DNA of 64,000 nucleotides from Gigaspora margarita. Taxonomy: Eukaryota; Glomeromycota; Glomeromycetes; Diversisporales; Gigasporaceae. Of this stretch, positions 32,881-44,727 are shown piece by piece. The stretch lies in the NCBI GenBank assembly GCA_009809945.1, contig WTPW01001119.1:38948-102947 (forward strand), in the 5' to 3' direction. How positions within the stretch are numbered: position 1 is the first letter of the stretch; each line of letters opens with the position of its first letter. A program made the translations under genes and the position numbers. The notes beneath the pieces are model-generated. The model did not search any database. It was not told the origin of the DNA and worked only from the letters and a program-made list of their open reading frames with translations.

Positions 32881-33514
32881 ATGCTATCTCTGTACTAGTA
32901 TATACATACAGGTATTAATAAATTAATTTGCAAATTTGTGTAATGTATAATTATAACTAAAAAAATTAAAACTAATTTGAGAGATAACTTAAAAATTAAA
33001 AGATTTATAGTTTATACTAAAATTTTGCAAAAAATATTTTTTGTTAGAACTTGAAGAGTAGTTTTATAAGTAAAATTTCAAATTATTATGTACCTGTATA
33101 TACACACTAGTGTGCAAATAGAAATTCTCTAAAGTAAAATATATATATTAGACTAGGTCTAAGGGCCCGGACATTGTGCAGTTTTAAATTTTTCTTTATT
33201 TTAGTTTTTAATTGTTTATTTTAGAATTTTAATAGTTTTTTAATTTATATATTTTATATTGAATAAATTTATTCGTTGTATATGCGACATTGTCGCACTT
33301 GCCACAGATCAATAACATTAGATATAAAATAAAACTAGTGGTCATATCCTAAGGTATTGTAACCAGTTAACTGTTAGGTTATTTAGATAACCAGATTATA
33401 AAATTGACTATCAGATTACATAGAATATTTGGTTACCCTAAGAGATAATATAGGGTAATATAGAATAAAATATATATGTTGTATATATGTATATCTCTGC
33501 ATCAGATTGAGATA
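32881..33514. other. AT-rich DNA right of the 14.7-kb element, no gene
   Basis: No frame or element ends could be defined between the right target duplication of the giant element and the next TA-target element. Confidence 0.4.
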
Positions 33515-34836
33515 CCGTATGTGTCTGAAAATAAGCTATCCTTTTTGGCCAAAAAATTCTACAAAAAACGTAGGATAACTTATTTTTGAAATATTGAATT
33601 TTTTGAAAAAATTGAAAAATATACTAATAAAAAGTTGTCCAAATGATACCAAATTTTTACTATATGTGTATTTTGATGTTCTAAACAAGTTTACTTAATA
33701 GCACTTTTAGGTTTACTTAGTAAAATTTAGAAAGGGTGTGGCGACTTAGGGAAGTTGGTAAGTTGTTACCCCAAGCGGCATGTCTAGGGTTCAAATCCCA
33801 ATGGCGATGCTTTGAAAATAAAACCTGTGGTACAGTAACTATTGTCTTGTCGATCGGTTGGGTATATTACCTGTAATCCTTAGTTACAATCTAGAATGGG
33901 AGCTCTCAGGCGTATTTGTGTATCATTACACAGACAAATCCAAGGAACCAGAGAAATGGAAACCCGTTTGGCAAGTCCCGAGTAAGGAGGTAGCAAAGAT
34001 CTTTGACAGTATTACCAAAACCGGAGAATCAGAAACTGAAGCCAGAATATCAGATGAATAAAGACCCTCAGGGACGGGGGTTTACCAACCTGGCCGCTAG
34101 AGTTGCACCAGAAAAAAAGGACCTACACTATAGAAGTAGGTACCAAGGGAAGAAAGAACCATAGTAGCACCTAATGCCGGGTTAATCGACCCTTCTGGGC
34201 TAACTGGTTTGGAAGTTTGGAAAGCTGGTATAAGGATCGGTAAGATAGTAGATGTGGGTGCTGGGGTTGGAGCGAACCTTACAAGGGCATGAAGTAGATA
34301 ATAGTAGCAGTTTAATGGTTAGCCCTAACTGCAAGTATATAGGTAAAGCTATAGCGTAAGTTACTGAAGTGTAGATAATACCTGGGTGGAACAGGGACTA
34401 CTCTACCAAGTTTTCTGTGAGAATAAACTAGTTCTAAGGGTTATGGCAGTAAATGTTCCAGGGTCCGAACTGACTGTATATGTACCACGAATACTGGTGA
34501 AACAGTTGAGATTGGTCAAAAGAGCTGAAGATCAGAGGGTTTAAATAGGCAATTCCCGTAGTTGGGTTGCAGGTATGGCATCTAGTGTAGAACTTTCGGG
34601 CAAACCACTTAAATTAGACACCAAAATGTATGTACGGCTAGTTGTACTCTCATCCAAGTGTAATTTTCTGATGTGTAAACTGAATAAATCCTATGCCCCA
34701 AGCAGGCACTTTGAAATCAAAAAAAAGTAAAATTTAGACTTTTACATGTAGTAACTGCTAACAGAATTTTTAAGATTTTTAAAAAAAATCAGGAGGTAGT
34801 TTATTTTCAAAGATAGCTTATTTGTGGCAATATTCG
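33515..34836. mobile_element. AAGCTACC-family TA-target element split by a SINE
   Basis: TA precedes CCGTATGTGTCTGAAAATAA at 33,515. The right end (GATAGCTTATTTGTGGCAAT, then ATTCG) is decayed, so its exact limit is uncertain by a few bases. Removing the SINE at 33,731-34,726 and one copy of its target repeat leaves an element of about 315 bp like 31,953-32,270. Confidence 0.7.
33731..34726 (+). mobile_element. tRNA-derived SINE-like retroposon, copy 3
   Basis: GGGTGTGGCGACTTAGGGAA head, B box GGTTCAAATCCC, the shared GTTGGGTTGCAGGTATGGCA module near 34,560, and an A-rich 3' end. The target duplication GTAAAATTTAG is exact at 33,720-33,730 and 34,727-34,737. 996 bp. The frame at 33,858-34,061 is part of the SINE body. 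Confidence 0.85.
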
Positions 34837-34839
34837 TTA

Positions 34840-35815
34840 ATCTGATACACAACATATACCAAAACAAGCTTTTGACAAAATGCTAAATGTAGTATATATT
34901 TTGTTAATGAAATATAATAAGCCTGTATTATTATAAATTAAGTATCTGAATTTAATACAAAATATAATTGTAATTAATCAACGTTTCAACATTAAACTTT
35001 CTGTATAAATGTGAAATAACTCACAAAAGTGTATTTTGAATTTGATCAAATTAAGCTTAATCAAACAATGCCCCTAAGCATTATTTTCGTTTATACTATT
35101 ATCATCTGTTTCTGGTTTAGTGTGACTGCGCATGGTTAAACAAACTATAAATTATTTAATATTGTTTAATTAATTCTGTAATTTGATTGAACAATAATCT
35201 AATTACATGATATCTAAATATAACAGGACCCCTAAATACTAATATTATATATATATATAACCTTTGTTTTTAAACTTCATATAAGTGTACACTTAAATTT
35301 TATTATAAAATGTACACAAACATTAAAGCAATAGTTAAGTGTACGATATACCTTTAAATTATAATTTTAAATTTATAATTTTAATTAAAAATAAATTAAT
35401 GTACAACAAAGATATAATAAATGTTTAAAATTAAATTATTTCTAAAAAAAGTAAAAGTCAATAAATTATATCTATATCTTAAAATTTCTAGTAATTAAAA
35501 TTGGTAATATTCAATTTTATACAATGTTGTAATTCACAAAAGTTTTATCTTTTTGTAAAGCAACAATAATATGTTACTAATTTGAAATTAGATTTCAAAT
35601 TTGTATGATTTATTAAATATTAGTCAAAATTTGAGATATAAACTTGATAATCACACTTTTTGCAAAATTCTCATAACATGTTAATGTGTTAGCACATAGG
35701 TATATTAAAGTGTTAGGTTTAGCAGTATCATTATTAATAGCATATAGCATGTTAAATAGCATATTAATATGCTAGATAACACATTAATATATCATATATC
35801 GGATATTAAATTATA
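34840..35815. other. AT-rich flank left of the LTR retrotransposon, no gene
   Basis: Only AT-rich sequence with short repeats such as GTTAGCACA/CATATTAATATGC. ATGT at 35,816-35,819 is the left target repeat of the LTR element. Confidence 0.45.
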
Positions 35816-35819
35816 ATGT

Positions 35820-36478
35820 TGTTATAGAACGAGTAGTTAATGTTATTAGAAAATTTATTATTATTTTTATTTTATTATTATTATTATCTTTAGTATTTCA
35901 TATATTGTTATTATTATTTGGGAAGTTAGACATTTAGAATAGTTCATATCGCTTATAACGCTTATACCGCTTATAACGCTTATACCGCTTATAACACTTA
36001 TATCGCTTATAATGCTTATATCGCTTATAACGCTTATACCGCTTATAACACTTATACCGTTTATACTGCTTATAACAATTATATCGCTTATAAACTTATG
36101 TCGCTCATGATGATTGTAACATTTATCATTGTAAATCAATGCTTATAACGCTTATTCTAAAATGTATTTAAAAACATAGAATTTTCCTTAGTCAAATTAG
36201 ACTCAGACACCCACTTCTCTTTATATTTATTAAATATCTTGTAAAAGGAATTTCTTAGGGATAGAAGCCTAGGAATAGCCCTCTTGCTTATTATTATTAA
36301 ATAAAGAAACTATTGTTAACTCTAAATACTGTCACGAACCGCCTACAGAGAAGAGTATAATTTCTTACAGACTAAGGAATTATACCTGCCTCTTGAACAC
36401 CACTATAAACCGCTAAAAGATCCTGTGGCCATGTCGTTGTTATAGTAAGGAGTATAAGAAGGCCTCCCTACTGTAACA
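35820..36478 (+). repeat. 5' LTR
   Basis: 659 bp, matching 45,302-45,945 along its length. At 35,945-36,110 it holds a 9-bp minisatellite (CGCTTATAA/CGCTTATAC). A TATA-like stretch TTTATATTTATTAAATA lies near 36,215 and AATAAA at 36,299-36,304. The Ile/Ser/Gly repeat frame on the minus strand is only the minisatellite. Confidence 0.92.
36299..36304 (+). promoter_or_regulatory. Polyadenylation signal in the LTR
   Basis: AATAAA in the LTR, also present in the 3' LTR, downstream of the TATA-like stretch. This is the expected R/U5-proximal arrangement. Confidence 0.5.
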
Positions 36479-36480
36479 TT

Positions 36481-36496
36481 TGGTGCCTTCTAGCGG
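36481..36496 (+). promoter_or_regulatory. Primer-binding site for minus-strand DNA synthesis
   Basis: TGGTGCCTTCTAGCGG starts two bases after the 5' LTR. The initial TGG is the complement of a tRNA CCA end. I do not assign the tRNA. Confidence 0.75.
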
Positions 36497-36792
36497 AAAG
36501 CTTTTAAAACATTTGGATACTATTGAAATTACTTACACTACATTGCTGCTGTTTATCCTAAAAGGACTCTTTCTCTATAATTACTGCTGCTGTTTTATCT
36601 ACTTTATTAATACTTCTTTTGCTGCTATTTAATTCTCTCTTGCTGCTGTTATTCTCTCTTGCTGCTATTTATCTATTTCCTCATCTCCTATTGAAACTTA
36701 CTTCTAGCTGCTGTATTCTAGTAACTGTATTTACTAACAAACACCACTAACAATTAACCACTTCAAAGACTTAGCTCAGAGTCATAAGGCAT

Positions 36793-38754
36793 ATGATTAC
36801 TGACATCAACGAATTATATAATCGACATATTAGAAATCACCTAGCAGAACATTATCAGAACCCTGTTCTTCCTTTTTCTTCTCTTCAATTAAGTGCACCT
36901 GATCTTTCTTGTCAAGAGTATTATCCTCCTCCTAGAACTAGTGGTCGAATATTTTCTCAAATACCCTTTGGAAGATTTTGGTGTTGGTATTCTGAAACTA
37001 TCACGCTAACACTTATAGTAGCCAAACTACTAGTAACTTTGCTTGTCTAACTGCTACTCGAGACTCTTCTACTATTCGTGCCTGTATCAGAGATATTATT
37101 TTTAGCAGCTACTACCAAGTAGACATTGTAAACACAGGAGAAATTGCTGTTGCCATTCTCCAACAATACACCAACCATACTATTCTACCTCCTATAGACT
37201 TTGACGATTATACTATTTTTGACTATTACCTTGATCCAGAACCTGAATCTTATCACTGACCATACGATCCATATCCAGACTTTGGCTCTTCTATTGCTGA
37301 AGCATCTACTCAAACCCTCACAACTACACCTTTCCTTGACACCCTTGTTGCCCTCCTCTTCTAGCCCCAATCTACATCCTCTTGGTGACAATCATAGTAC
37401 TACTAGCTCTCACTCTTCTCGAATCCCACGTATTAGTTTAACTGCAAGTCCTGTAACTTTAACACCCCAACAACTATAAGTTGATCTTGAACATTTCTTT
37501 GANACTACTACTACCTTTGAATTAAATCAACACCTACCTGACACTGTCCCGGAAACTGCTGAAGAAAACTAAGCACCACCTTCACCACTACCTACAATCA
37601 ACTTACCTATACTCAACCCACCAGTAATCAATCTACCTTCCAATATGGCAAACCAAGCTCTAACGGATGCTGCTAATGCTATCAATACCCTAGCTGCTGC
37701 TTTTATAAATGGAGGACCTGAAGAGAATCTTCTTTCTGTTAATTTCTTTAGTAGTGATGGAACCCAAGACCCACTAGAGTGATATACTGAATTTAAATGT
37801 GCTGCTACTGCTAACCTATGGAATTCTGCTCGCAAATTGGAACTTGTTCCTGTATATTTAAAAGGAATTGCCTTAGACTGGTATTTCTCTCTTGCAAATG
37901 CTCCTACTGCTTTTAGTAATAGCAATAACCAAGCCACTAGTTTCAAACACCTTTTCAAAGATCGCTTTATTATTTCTAAACAAAAAGCCCTGTGGCAAAA
38001 ACAACTCTTCGAAATCAAGCAAGGTGCTAACTCTGTAAATAAATATATTAATCAATTTAGAAAATTAAAGAAACGTGTTGACTCTGATGATGCTTTCTCT
38101 GAAGACTTTTTGAAACAACTTTTTATACAAGGACTCTGCCCTGAGTTCGCCATTAATGTTCAAGCTTCTGAACTTGCTGATCTTGCTACTGCTATAGAAA
38201 CTGCTTGCAAGTGAGAAATTGAAAAACTTATAGCTTCTCCTAATACAAATACAGACAAAGCTATTAAACAACTAACTGATCAGATTGCTCAACTTAGCAT
38301 TAATCTTGCCCAGAAACAACAACCTGCTAACTTTTCTGTTAACTATGCTGACACTCCTAAACAAGCTAACCCTATCAAACAACCTCCTACTTGTCACTAT
38401 TGTGATAGAACTGAACATTTCATTGCTCATTGTCGAACCAAGAAAAATGACCAAAATCGAGAACAAAGAAGAAACAAACAATCCAACAATAACAACAATC
38501 ACCAACGAGACTCATATAGAAACAGATCCAGAAGCCGAGATAATTATGATAGGGATCGAGACAATTATAATCAGAATTGAAGCCGTTCAAGAAATAGAAA
38601 TAACCAAAATGACTGAGATGACTACCGCTCTAGAAGTCGTGATAGATCCTCTAATTCTTCATGGAGACCCTCTAATCGCACCCCCTTACCTTATTATAGA
38701 AATGTTAATTATCTTGATGGAACTCCTCCTACCGCTACCAGTACCTCTTCCAAC
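36793..38754 (+). pseudogene. gag of the Ty3/gypsy element (broken)
   Basis: The structural polyprotein that packages the element RNA. The N-terminal part (36,793-37,040) is frameshifted near 37,020 and again near 37,340. From TAA at 37,570 one frame runs to the MITE at 38,755 with only TGA stops, at 37,780, 38,212, 38,578 and 38,614. The capsid-type domain lies at 37,760-38,210: DPLE-stop-YTEFKCAAT, LKGIALDWYFSLA, LWQKQL, VNKYINQFRKLKK. One CCHC knuckle (CHYCDRTEHFIAHC, CX2CX4HX4C) is at about 38,391-38,434, followed by an Arg/Ser/Asn-rich tail. The first TGA stands exactly where Retrotrans_gag proteins have Trp (DPxEW). No retroviral function is implied. Confidence 0.85.
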
Positions 38755-38993
38755 TAGTGATGCCACCGAAATTGATTTTTGAAAAAGGCCTATTTCGTCT
38801 TCATTAGAGAAAATTAAAATTTTTTATAGGAAAGAGCAAATAAAATTTATATAGATATGTTCCTTATAATTTTGTCTATTCAAAAAAAGTATCAAATAAT
38901 TTCGTCTTTCAAGTAAAATAGATCAAAAACAATTTCGTCTTCAAATTTTAATTTCGGGTTTTCAAACCCGAAATGCTTTCGTCCTCATGTATA
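38755..38993. mobile_element. 239-bp internally deleted derivative of the 14.7-kb hAT-like element
   Basis: Starts TAGTGATGCCACCGAAATTG, ends CCTCATGTATA, flanked by exact 8-bp CTTCCAAC at 38,747-38,754 and 38,994-39,001. Positions 1-100 match 18,128-18,227 and 101-239 match 32,734-32,872, with the junction after TATATAG at 38,854. Differences are mostly transitions. It splits gag from protease, so it moved after the retrotransposon inserted. Confidence 0.92.
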
Positions 38994-39001
38994 CTTCCAA
39001 C

Positions 39002-39676
39002 CAAACTCTCAATCCACAGAAATGGGAAACACTTTTGAACAATGCCTCTATTCGCACTGCTTTATCCTCTTACTTATATGAAGAAGCAAAAACTGCTAAC
39101 TTGATTCAGATACTTGCTCATACTACACCTGCTAAATGTAACATCCAACTGAACCAGAAACCTTACCAAGCTATTATTGATAGTGGAGCTTCTATTAGTA
39201 TGATTGCTCACAAAGTAGTTCAAGACTTAGGATTAAAAATAAAACAAGCCTCTACTAGCCTTATTATATCTGCTACTGGAACCTTTGCTCACCCTCTAGA
39301 AATTAGCCAAGGCCTACTTGTAGAAATTGATGGTGCTATTGTACCTATTACTGTTGAAGTTGTACCTGCTACTTCCTATTCTCTATTGCTTGGAAATGAC
39401 TGGTCAAAGAAAATTGAAGCCAGTTATAATTGGAAAAATGGATGCTATTCATTTAAATGGAAAAACAAGAAACATACTATCTCTACCTCTTATGAAAGTA
39501 ACCAACCACTACCATTACAACCTACTGTTACTGACCCTGCTGAATTAGACACTTATGAACAAGAATATTTAGTACCCCAAGAAGCTTATGCTTTCAACCG
39601 AGAACCAGACATAATCTCTACTTCTGATGATGATGCCGACCCATGGATTATCTATCAGCCTAGACATAGAAGATAA
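39002..39676 (+). pseudogene. Aspartic protease region of the Ty3/gypsy element
   Basis: A 229-codon frame starts inside the MITE end at 38,987; authentic element sequence resumes at 39,002. AIIDSGASISMIAH carries the catalytic D(S/T)GA motif at about 39,175-39,195, followed by ISATG and LLLGNDW as in retropepsins (active-site flap and hydrophobic strand). The frame ends at a TAA (39,674) that directly precedes zinc knuckles in the same frame, so that stop is probably a lesion. All Trp codons here are TGG. Confidence 0.85.
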
Positions 39677-40399
39677 AACCCTCCTAGCACTTGTGTATGT
39701 GGAAACTGCGGATCACCTGATCACTTCTTTGCTAATTGCCCTACCAATCGTTGTAACCGTTGCCAACAAGAAGGACATATTGCTATCCATTGTTCACAAC
39801 AATTACCTAGAAGAACTTCTTGCCGCATTTGCCATGGAAATGATCATTTGTATCGAAACTGCTCTGAAAACATTTGTCATACTTGTAGAATGACAGGCCA
39901 TATTGCTATTGATTGCTCTCTTGCAACCCTCAAGGAACTGAACCGAGTTTGTCAATGTGAATGTGATCCTGATGCAGTTGAAGCCAAAAGACTATATAAT
40001 TATAGTTCAAAGTGTACTTACTATTGCTGCCACTGCCAAAAGCCCAATAGACCAGAAGACTTACGAGCTCTTAACAACCAATTTGTTTGTTGTGAATATT
40101 ATTCTGACTACCATTATGAACTCCCCTCAGATGACCCACAATGCATCTATTATTATGATCAAGGAAATGGACATGGAACTCTTGTCCCATACAAAGTATG
40201 TGAAGAAACAAGACCTACCTCTAGGATATATAGCTTAGAAAGTCTAGAACAAGCTCTTTGGTTTTGTGACCTCGAACACCTCTATACTTACAAAGCAGGA
40301 CAAGACATTCTCTATAATCCTAACTATAACCTGTGGACCAGAATTAGACATTATACTGAGTCCAACCGTAGTGCTAGATCTCAATATGAAATGAACTAG
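39677..40399 (+). pseudogene. Four-knuckle CCHC module and linker downstream of protease
   Basis: In frame with the protease, four CX2CX4HX4C knuckles follow one another between about 39,690 and 39,920: CGNCGSPDHFFANC, CNRCQQEGHIAIHC, CRICHGNDHLYRNC and CHTCRMTGHIAIDC. A Cys-rich stretch follows (CQCECDP, YYCCHCQKP, FVCCEYY). Such knuckles bind single-stranded nucleic acid. The usual Ty3 layout has one or two at the end of Gag, so a second, longer set between protease and RT is unusual. The frame stops with TAG at 40,397, continuing TCLYRLAKIF in frame. Confidence 0.75.
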
Positions 40400-41240
40400 A
40401 CTTGCCTTTATAGACTAGCCAAGATTTTCTTAGAAGGAAGCAACCAATATCTAGCTGAAGCTTTAGAACCTCAAGTGACTGATCGAATTCACCAACCATG
40501 GAGCCCAAAAGAAATATTTTTAATTCTTCATGCTGAATATGGTCTCTTAGAAGACAATGAAGAAACTCAATTACAACAGGCCCTTGAAATTTCTTTTGAT
40601 ACTAGCCATCCTGAATTTTGCAAATACACTGCTCTTGCTAACCTTAGAAGAAACTTCTCAGACCCTGTTGATCTTCGCAAGGAATGCCTTCATGTTAAAC
40701 ACCAAGAAGAACTAGATGAACATGATGGACATTGTGCTGACTGTGAACTTCTTCCACCATCCATATTTGAGCCAGAACCAGAAATTGTACCAGAAGAACC
40801 TAATGAAAAACCTACAGAAAATAGACTAAATATTGTTACTATAGATACTTTTGAAGAATTACAACAACGAGTTACTCTACAGAATCAGACCATTGAACAA
40901 CTCCAACAGCAAGTTCAAAAACTTGAAACCTTTAACCAATGACTACTTCAATTTATTCAACAAGATACCCAATATCAACAACAAAGAACTAATACTCTTG
41001 CAATCCTTTTTACCAATCAAAATTTTTAGATAATCCTAGACAGGATGACAAACTACCTATTGATTCAGACAATAGTATAGATAGATCTCTTGAACATTCC
41101 TCCTTAGATTTAGTACCTACTCCTGTATATAGTATAGACACCCTTATCCCTTATGAAGAATATACTTTATCCCATTAAATATAGGCCCTCTTACTGCAGA
41201 CCAAGGACTTAGATTTAGACAATTACTTGAAATTTTGCAG
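40400..41240 (+). pseudogene. Linker between knuckle module and reverse transcriptase
   Basis: A 155-codon frame (40,475-40,942) with DRIHQPWSPKEIF and an N-terminal helical, Glu/Gln-rich stretch ending in QTIEQLQQQVQKLE, probably a coiled coil. It stops with TGA (FNQ-stop-LLQFIQQ). After a frameshift near 41,020 the next frame gives LDNPRQDDKLPIDSDN, then SLDLVPTPVYSIDTLIPYEE. Another frameshift leads to LNIGPLTADQGLRFRQLLE just before RT. No known domain recognised. Confidence 0.6.
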
Positions 41241-42590
41241 ATATTTTTGCAACAGACATGAATGAACTAGGTAGAACTGACTTAGTTTCTCACCGTATCT
41301 TTACAGAAGAAGTACCTCCAATTCGCTCTAGACCTTACTCTGTACCCCCAAATGAACAGATATTTATCAAAGAAGAAATCCAATAGATGATAAAATACAA
41401 ACTTATCCGATCCTCTAATAGTCCTTGAACTTCCCCTATCATCCTAGTAAAAAAGAAAAATGGAAAATTACGCTTTCGTGTAGACTATAGAAAGCTCAAT
41501 AATGTTACCAAAAAGGATGCATACCCTCTATTACACATAGATGAAATGTTGAATACCCTTGCTAGATCACATTGGTTTTCTACTTTGGATCTTGCAAGTA
41601 GATCTTGCAAGTTGCAATGCATCCTTGAGACAAAGAAAAGACTGCATTTGTAATCCGCTATGGAACCTATGAGTTTAATGTAATGCCGTTTGGATTTTGT
41701 AACGCCCCTGCTACATTCCAAAAACTTATAGACTGAGTATATGATGGGATTACATAGAAATTTGTAGTCATGTATCTAGACGATACTATAGTATATTCTC
41801 GAACATTCGATGATCACCTTAGACATTTAAATGAAGTCTTTCGGAGAATTAAGAAAGCTGGATTACGGCTTAACATCGAGAAATGTAATTTTTGGATGCA
41901 ACGTTTACCTTTCTTAGAACATATCATCGCACCTAGTGGAATAGCCCCAGACCCTGCAAAAATAGAAACCATTCAAAAGATACAATCACCACGAAATATA
42001 ACTGAACTTCGTTCATTCTTAGGACTAGCTGGATATTATAGACAATTTATCCAAAACTTCTCTGCTATTGCTAAACCATTAAATTGATTGTTACAAAAAG
42101 TTAAACCCTATCGATGGACCCATATTCAACAAGAAGCCTTTATAGAATTAAAGGACTGACTCACTGCTGCCCCTATATTAGCCTATTCAGATTTTAGAAA
42201 GACATTTATTTTGGCTACCGATGCTTCTTACTATGGATTTGGTGCCACCCTTAGCCAACTAGACCACAATAGAAAAGAATATCTAATCACATATACAAGC
42301 AAAAGTCTAAGAAAAGAAGAAGTAAACTATGGCGCAACAGAATTAGAATGTGCTGCTATAGTTTGGGCTATTGAACACTTTCACAAATATCTAGGTGCTA
42401 CTCACTTTATATTAGTGACAGACCACTCTGCTTTGAAATAGCTACGCTCTGCTGAACCCAAAGGAAGAATTGGCAATAGATTCTTAAACTCCAACCTTAT
42501 AACTTTGAAATCCTTCATAAACCAGGCAGAATCCACTCTAATGTTGATGCTTTATCACGCCTACTGACACAGACAGATAAACCATCTAGA
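41241..42590 (+). pseudogene. Reverse transcriptase and RNase H of the Ty3/gypsy element (broken)
   Basis: RT motifs in order: FADIFATDMNELG, RPYSVPPNEQ, SP-stop-[44 protein letters not shown], then the catalytic YLDD box in KFVVMYLDDTIVYS (about 41,770). RNase H follows with FILATDASYYGFGATLSQ, ELECAAIVWAIEHFHKYL and TDHSALK. In-frame stops: TAG 41,383; TGA 41,426, 41,626, 41,734; TAG 41,755; TGA 42,085, 42,157; TAG 42,439, 42,477. There are indels near 41,600 (loss around the GYWQ motif), 42,460 and 42,590. Several stops fall where relatives have Trp (SPW, LKW, RW). Confidence 0.9.
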
Positions 42591-44439
42591 TCATGAACTT
42601 AGATCACTATATTCAACTTTATAATTACTTGAAATCAGACAAAATACCAGAAGAATTTACAAACTATCAAAAGAAACAATTAATTAATTAGGCTAGATAT
42701 TTTGAAATTAGACATAACCTCTTATATAAAAGAAATAGAAAAGATACTGAACACCCCTTTAGAGTTATTAAATGGACAGAAGTAGAACTGATCCTTTATA
42801 TGATGCACAAACATCCCACTGCTGGACATTTGGGAANNNATNCTATGTANTATAAAATAGCTGAACNATATTATTGGGATCANATNTACNGAGACATTCA
42901 AGAATATGTAAAGACTTGTGAGACATGCCAGAAAAGACAAAAGGGAAGAAGAAAAGAACCCCTTCATCCGATTCAAATAGAACATGCTTTTGAAAGAGTT
43001 GGAATTGATCTTGTAGGACCTCTCCCATTAACCTCCAAAAACAATCGTTATATTATTGTTGCTACAGACTACCTAACAAGATGGCCAAAAGCCCGTGCTG
43101 CACCAGATGCTGGTACCAATACTCTTGCTCAATTTATTTTTGAAGAAATTATTTGTAGACATGGAACTCCGAAGATTATACTCTCCGACCAGGGAAGAAA
43201 CTTTATTAATGAAACCATACGGATACTGTGTGAAAAGTTTCTCATCAAACACAAATTCTTGTCACCATACCACCCTCAGACAAATGGAATGGTTGAAAGA
43301 CTTACTGTATATTGACGAAAACAAGCTACCTCCGAAAATAAGCTACCCCCAACTTTTGGTCAAGAAACGTAAAAACGTCTTTGACCCGAAAATATGCTAC
43401 CCCACGATAAATGAAAGTTGCTACATAGTAAAGTCCAAATTTTACTAAGCAAATCGATTAAAGTCGCTTAAATAAACTTATTCAGAAGATCAAAATACAT
43501 ATATTCTGAAATTTTCAACGAATTGAAGAACTTTTATTAATTGGATTTTAATTTTTATGTTCAACGAAGAGATTAAAATTTTATTAGCAAAATATATTCA
43601 TTGAAAGTAAAAATTAAAAATCAAATAATGAAAAGTACTCCAATTCTGATGAAAATTTCAGGATAGATGTAGTTTAGTCTTCCAAATATGTTTACTTAAG
43701 CGCTAATAACAGATTTACATAGTAGAATTTAACCTTTACTATGTAACAACTATTGGTGATTAACCAAAAATCGATTTTATTCGAAAATAAGCTACCCCCG
43801 GATTTTTTGTGTCCAAAATCGTCCAAAAAAGGTAGCTTATTTTCGGACACATACGGTAACCGAACATTATGTGAATCTCTTGCAAAAGTAAAAGAAGATG
43901 ATGACTAGGATTTACATATACCTGCTGTTCTTTTAGCCTACCGAACAAAAAGACATGCTACTACTGGATATACTCCATTTCAGTTAGTCTATAGAAGACA
44001 AGCCACTTTACCCATAGAAGCTCTTATTCCAGTNNATCCTNTNNACAATATAGATACAGAAATAGATATACANNACAGTATACTNCAACNNGCTTATGAA
44101 TTAATAGAAAAATTNCCAATNTTACAAGAAGAAGCTAGAGAAAACACTAGAAAATCTCAAAAAAAACAGAAGAAATATTTCGATAAGAAAATAAAAGAAG
44201 AAACNTTTGAGATTGGAGAAAAAGTATGGATACAACGNAANGAATTAGAAATGNCACGATCTGCTAAATTNGAAGATAAAAGAATTGGACCCTTTATAAT
44301 TCAAGAAAAATTAAACAATGGTGCATATAAACTCTGAGATTTGAAAAGAAAGACTTTGCAAAAGTATTATAATAGTGATAGACTTGCTAAGTACTACGAG
44401 AAACAGACATGGGAACCAATAATCGTAATTGAAAATTAG
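42591..44439 (+). pseudogene. Integrase of the Ty3/gypsy element (broken, split by a MITE)
   Basis: Joins element DNA to the host. The zinc-binding HHCC module spans HKHPTAGHLG to CETCQKRQ. The catalytic triad is visible as D in GIDLVGP, D in LSDQGRNF and E in PQTNGMVERL. The 552-bp MITE at 43,305-43,856 interrupts the codons right after that Glu; the frame resumes NRTLCESLAKVKEDD-stop-DLH with AVLLAYRTKRHATTGYTPF. The C-terminal part ends with GAYKL-stop-DLKRKTLQKYYN, where the stop is TGA at 44,335. Translation ends at TAG near 44,437. Several N bases reduce certainty. Confidence 0.9.
43305..43856. mobile_element. AAGCTACC-family TA-target element inside integrase
   Basis: CTGTATATTGACGAAAACAA on the left, and inverted on the right CCGTATGTGTCCGAAAATAA, both followed by GCTACC. 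TA flanks at 43,303-43,304 and 43,857-43,858. Removing it and one TA restores an uninterrupted integrase frame, which proves a TA target duplication. The interior is a loose palindrome with repeated AAAATAAGCTACC and TTACATAGTAAA motifs. Confidence 0.92.
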
Positions 44440-44727
44440 AAATTTCTAGAAGAAATTTATTGTGGAAGGGAGTAATATTAGTGTAAAACTTTGTATACTG
44501 CCCCATGAAAATCTTTGTGCTACTTTATTACATATATATATAACTTTATACTCCAATTAATTTTTCCAGATATATTACCAAAACCCCTAAAATAGAATCT
44601 ACTACTTTATAACCCAATACCATACTGGCCCTTTGAAACTTTCTTTCTATTTGAAGACAAGATCCCGCTGCCCAATACCATTTAGGAGTTTCTAGCCAGA
44701 ATATAATCTTATGGGATGCTTAAAACC

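Noticed and set aside
35867..36139. Ile/Ser/Gly repeat protein on the minus strand (and its relative at 45,349-45,604)
   Set aside because: It is the translation of the 9-bp LTR minisatellite.
37569..38018. 149-codon minus-strand frame
   Set aside because: Antisense of gag; the plus strand carries the capsid and zinc-knuckle motifs.
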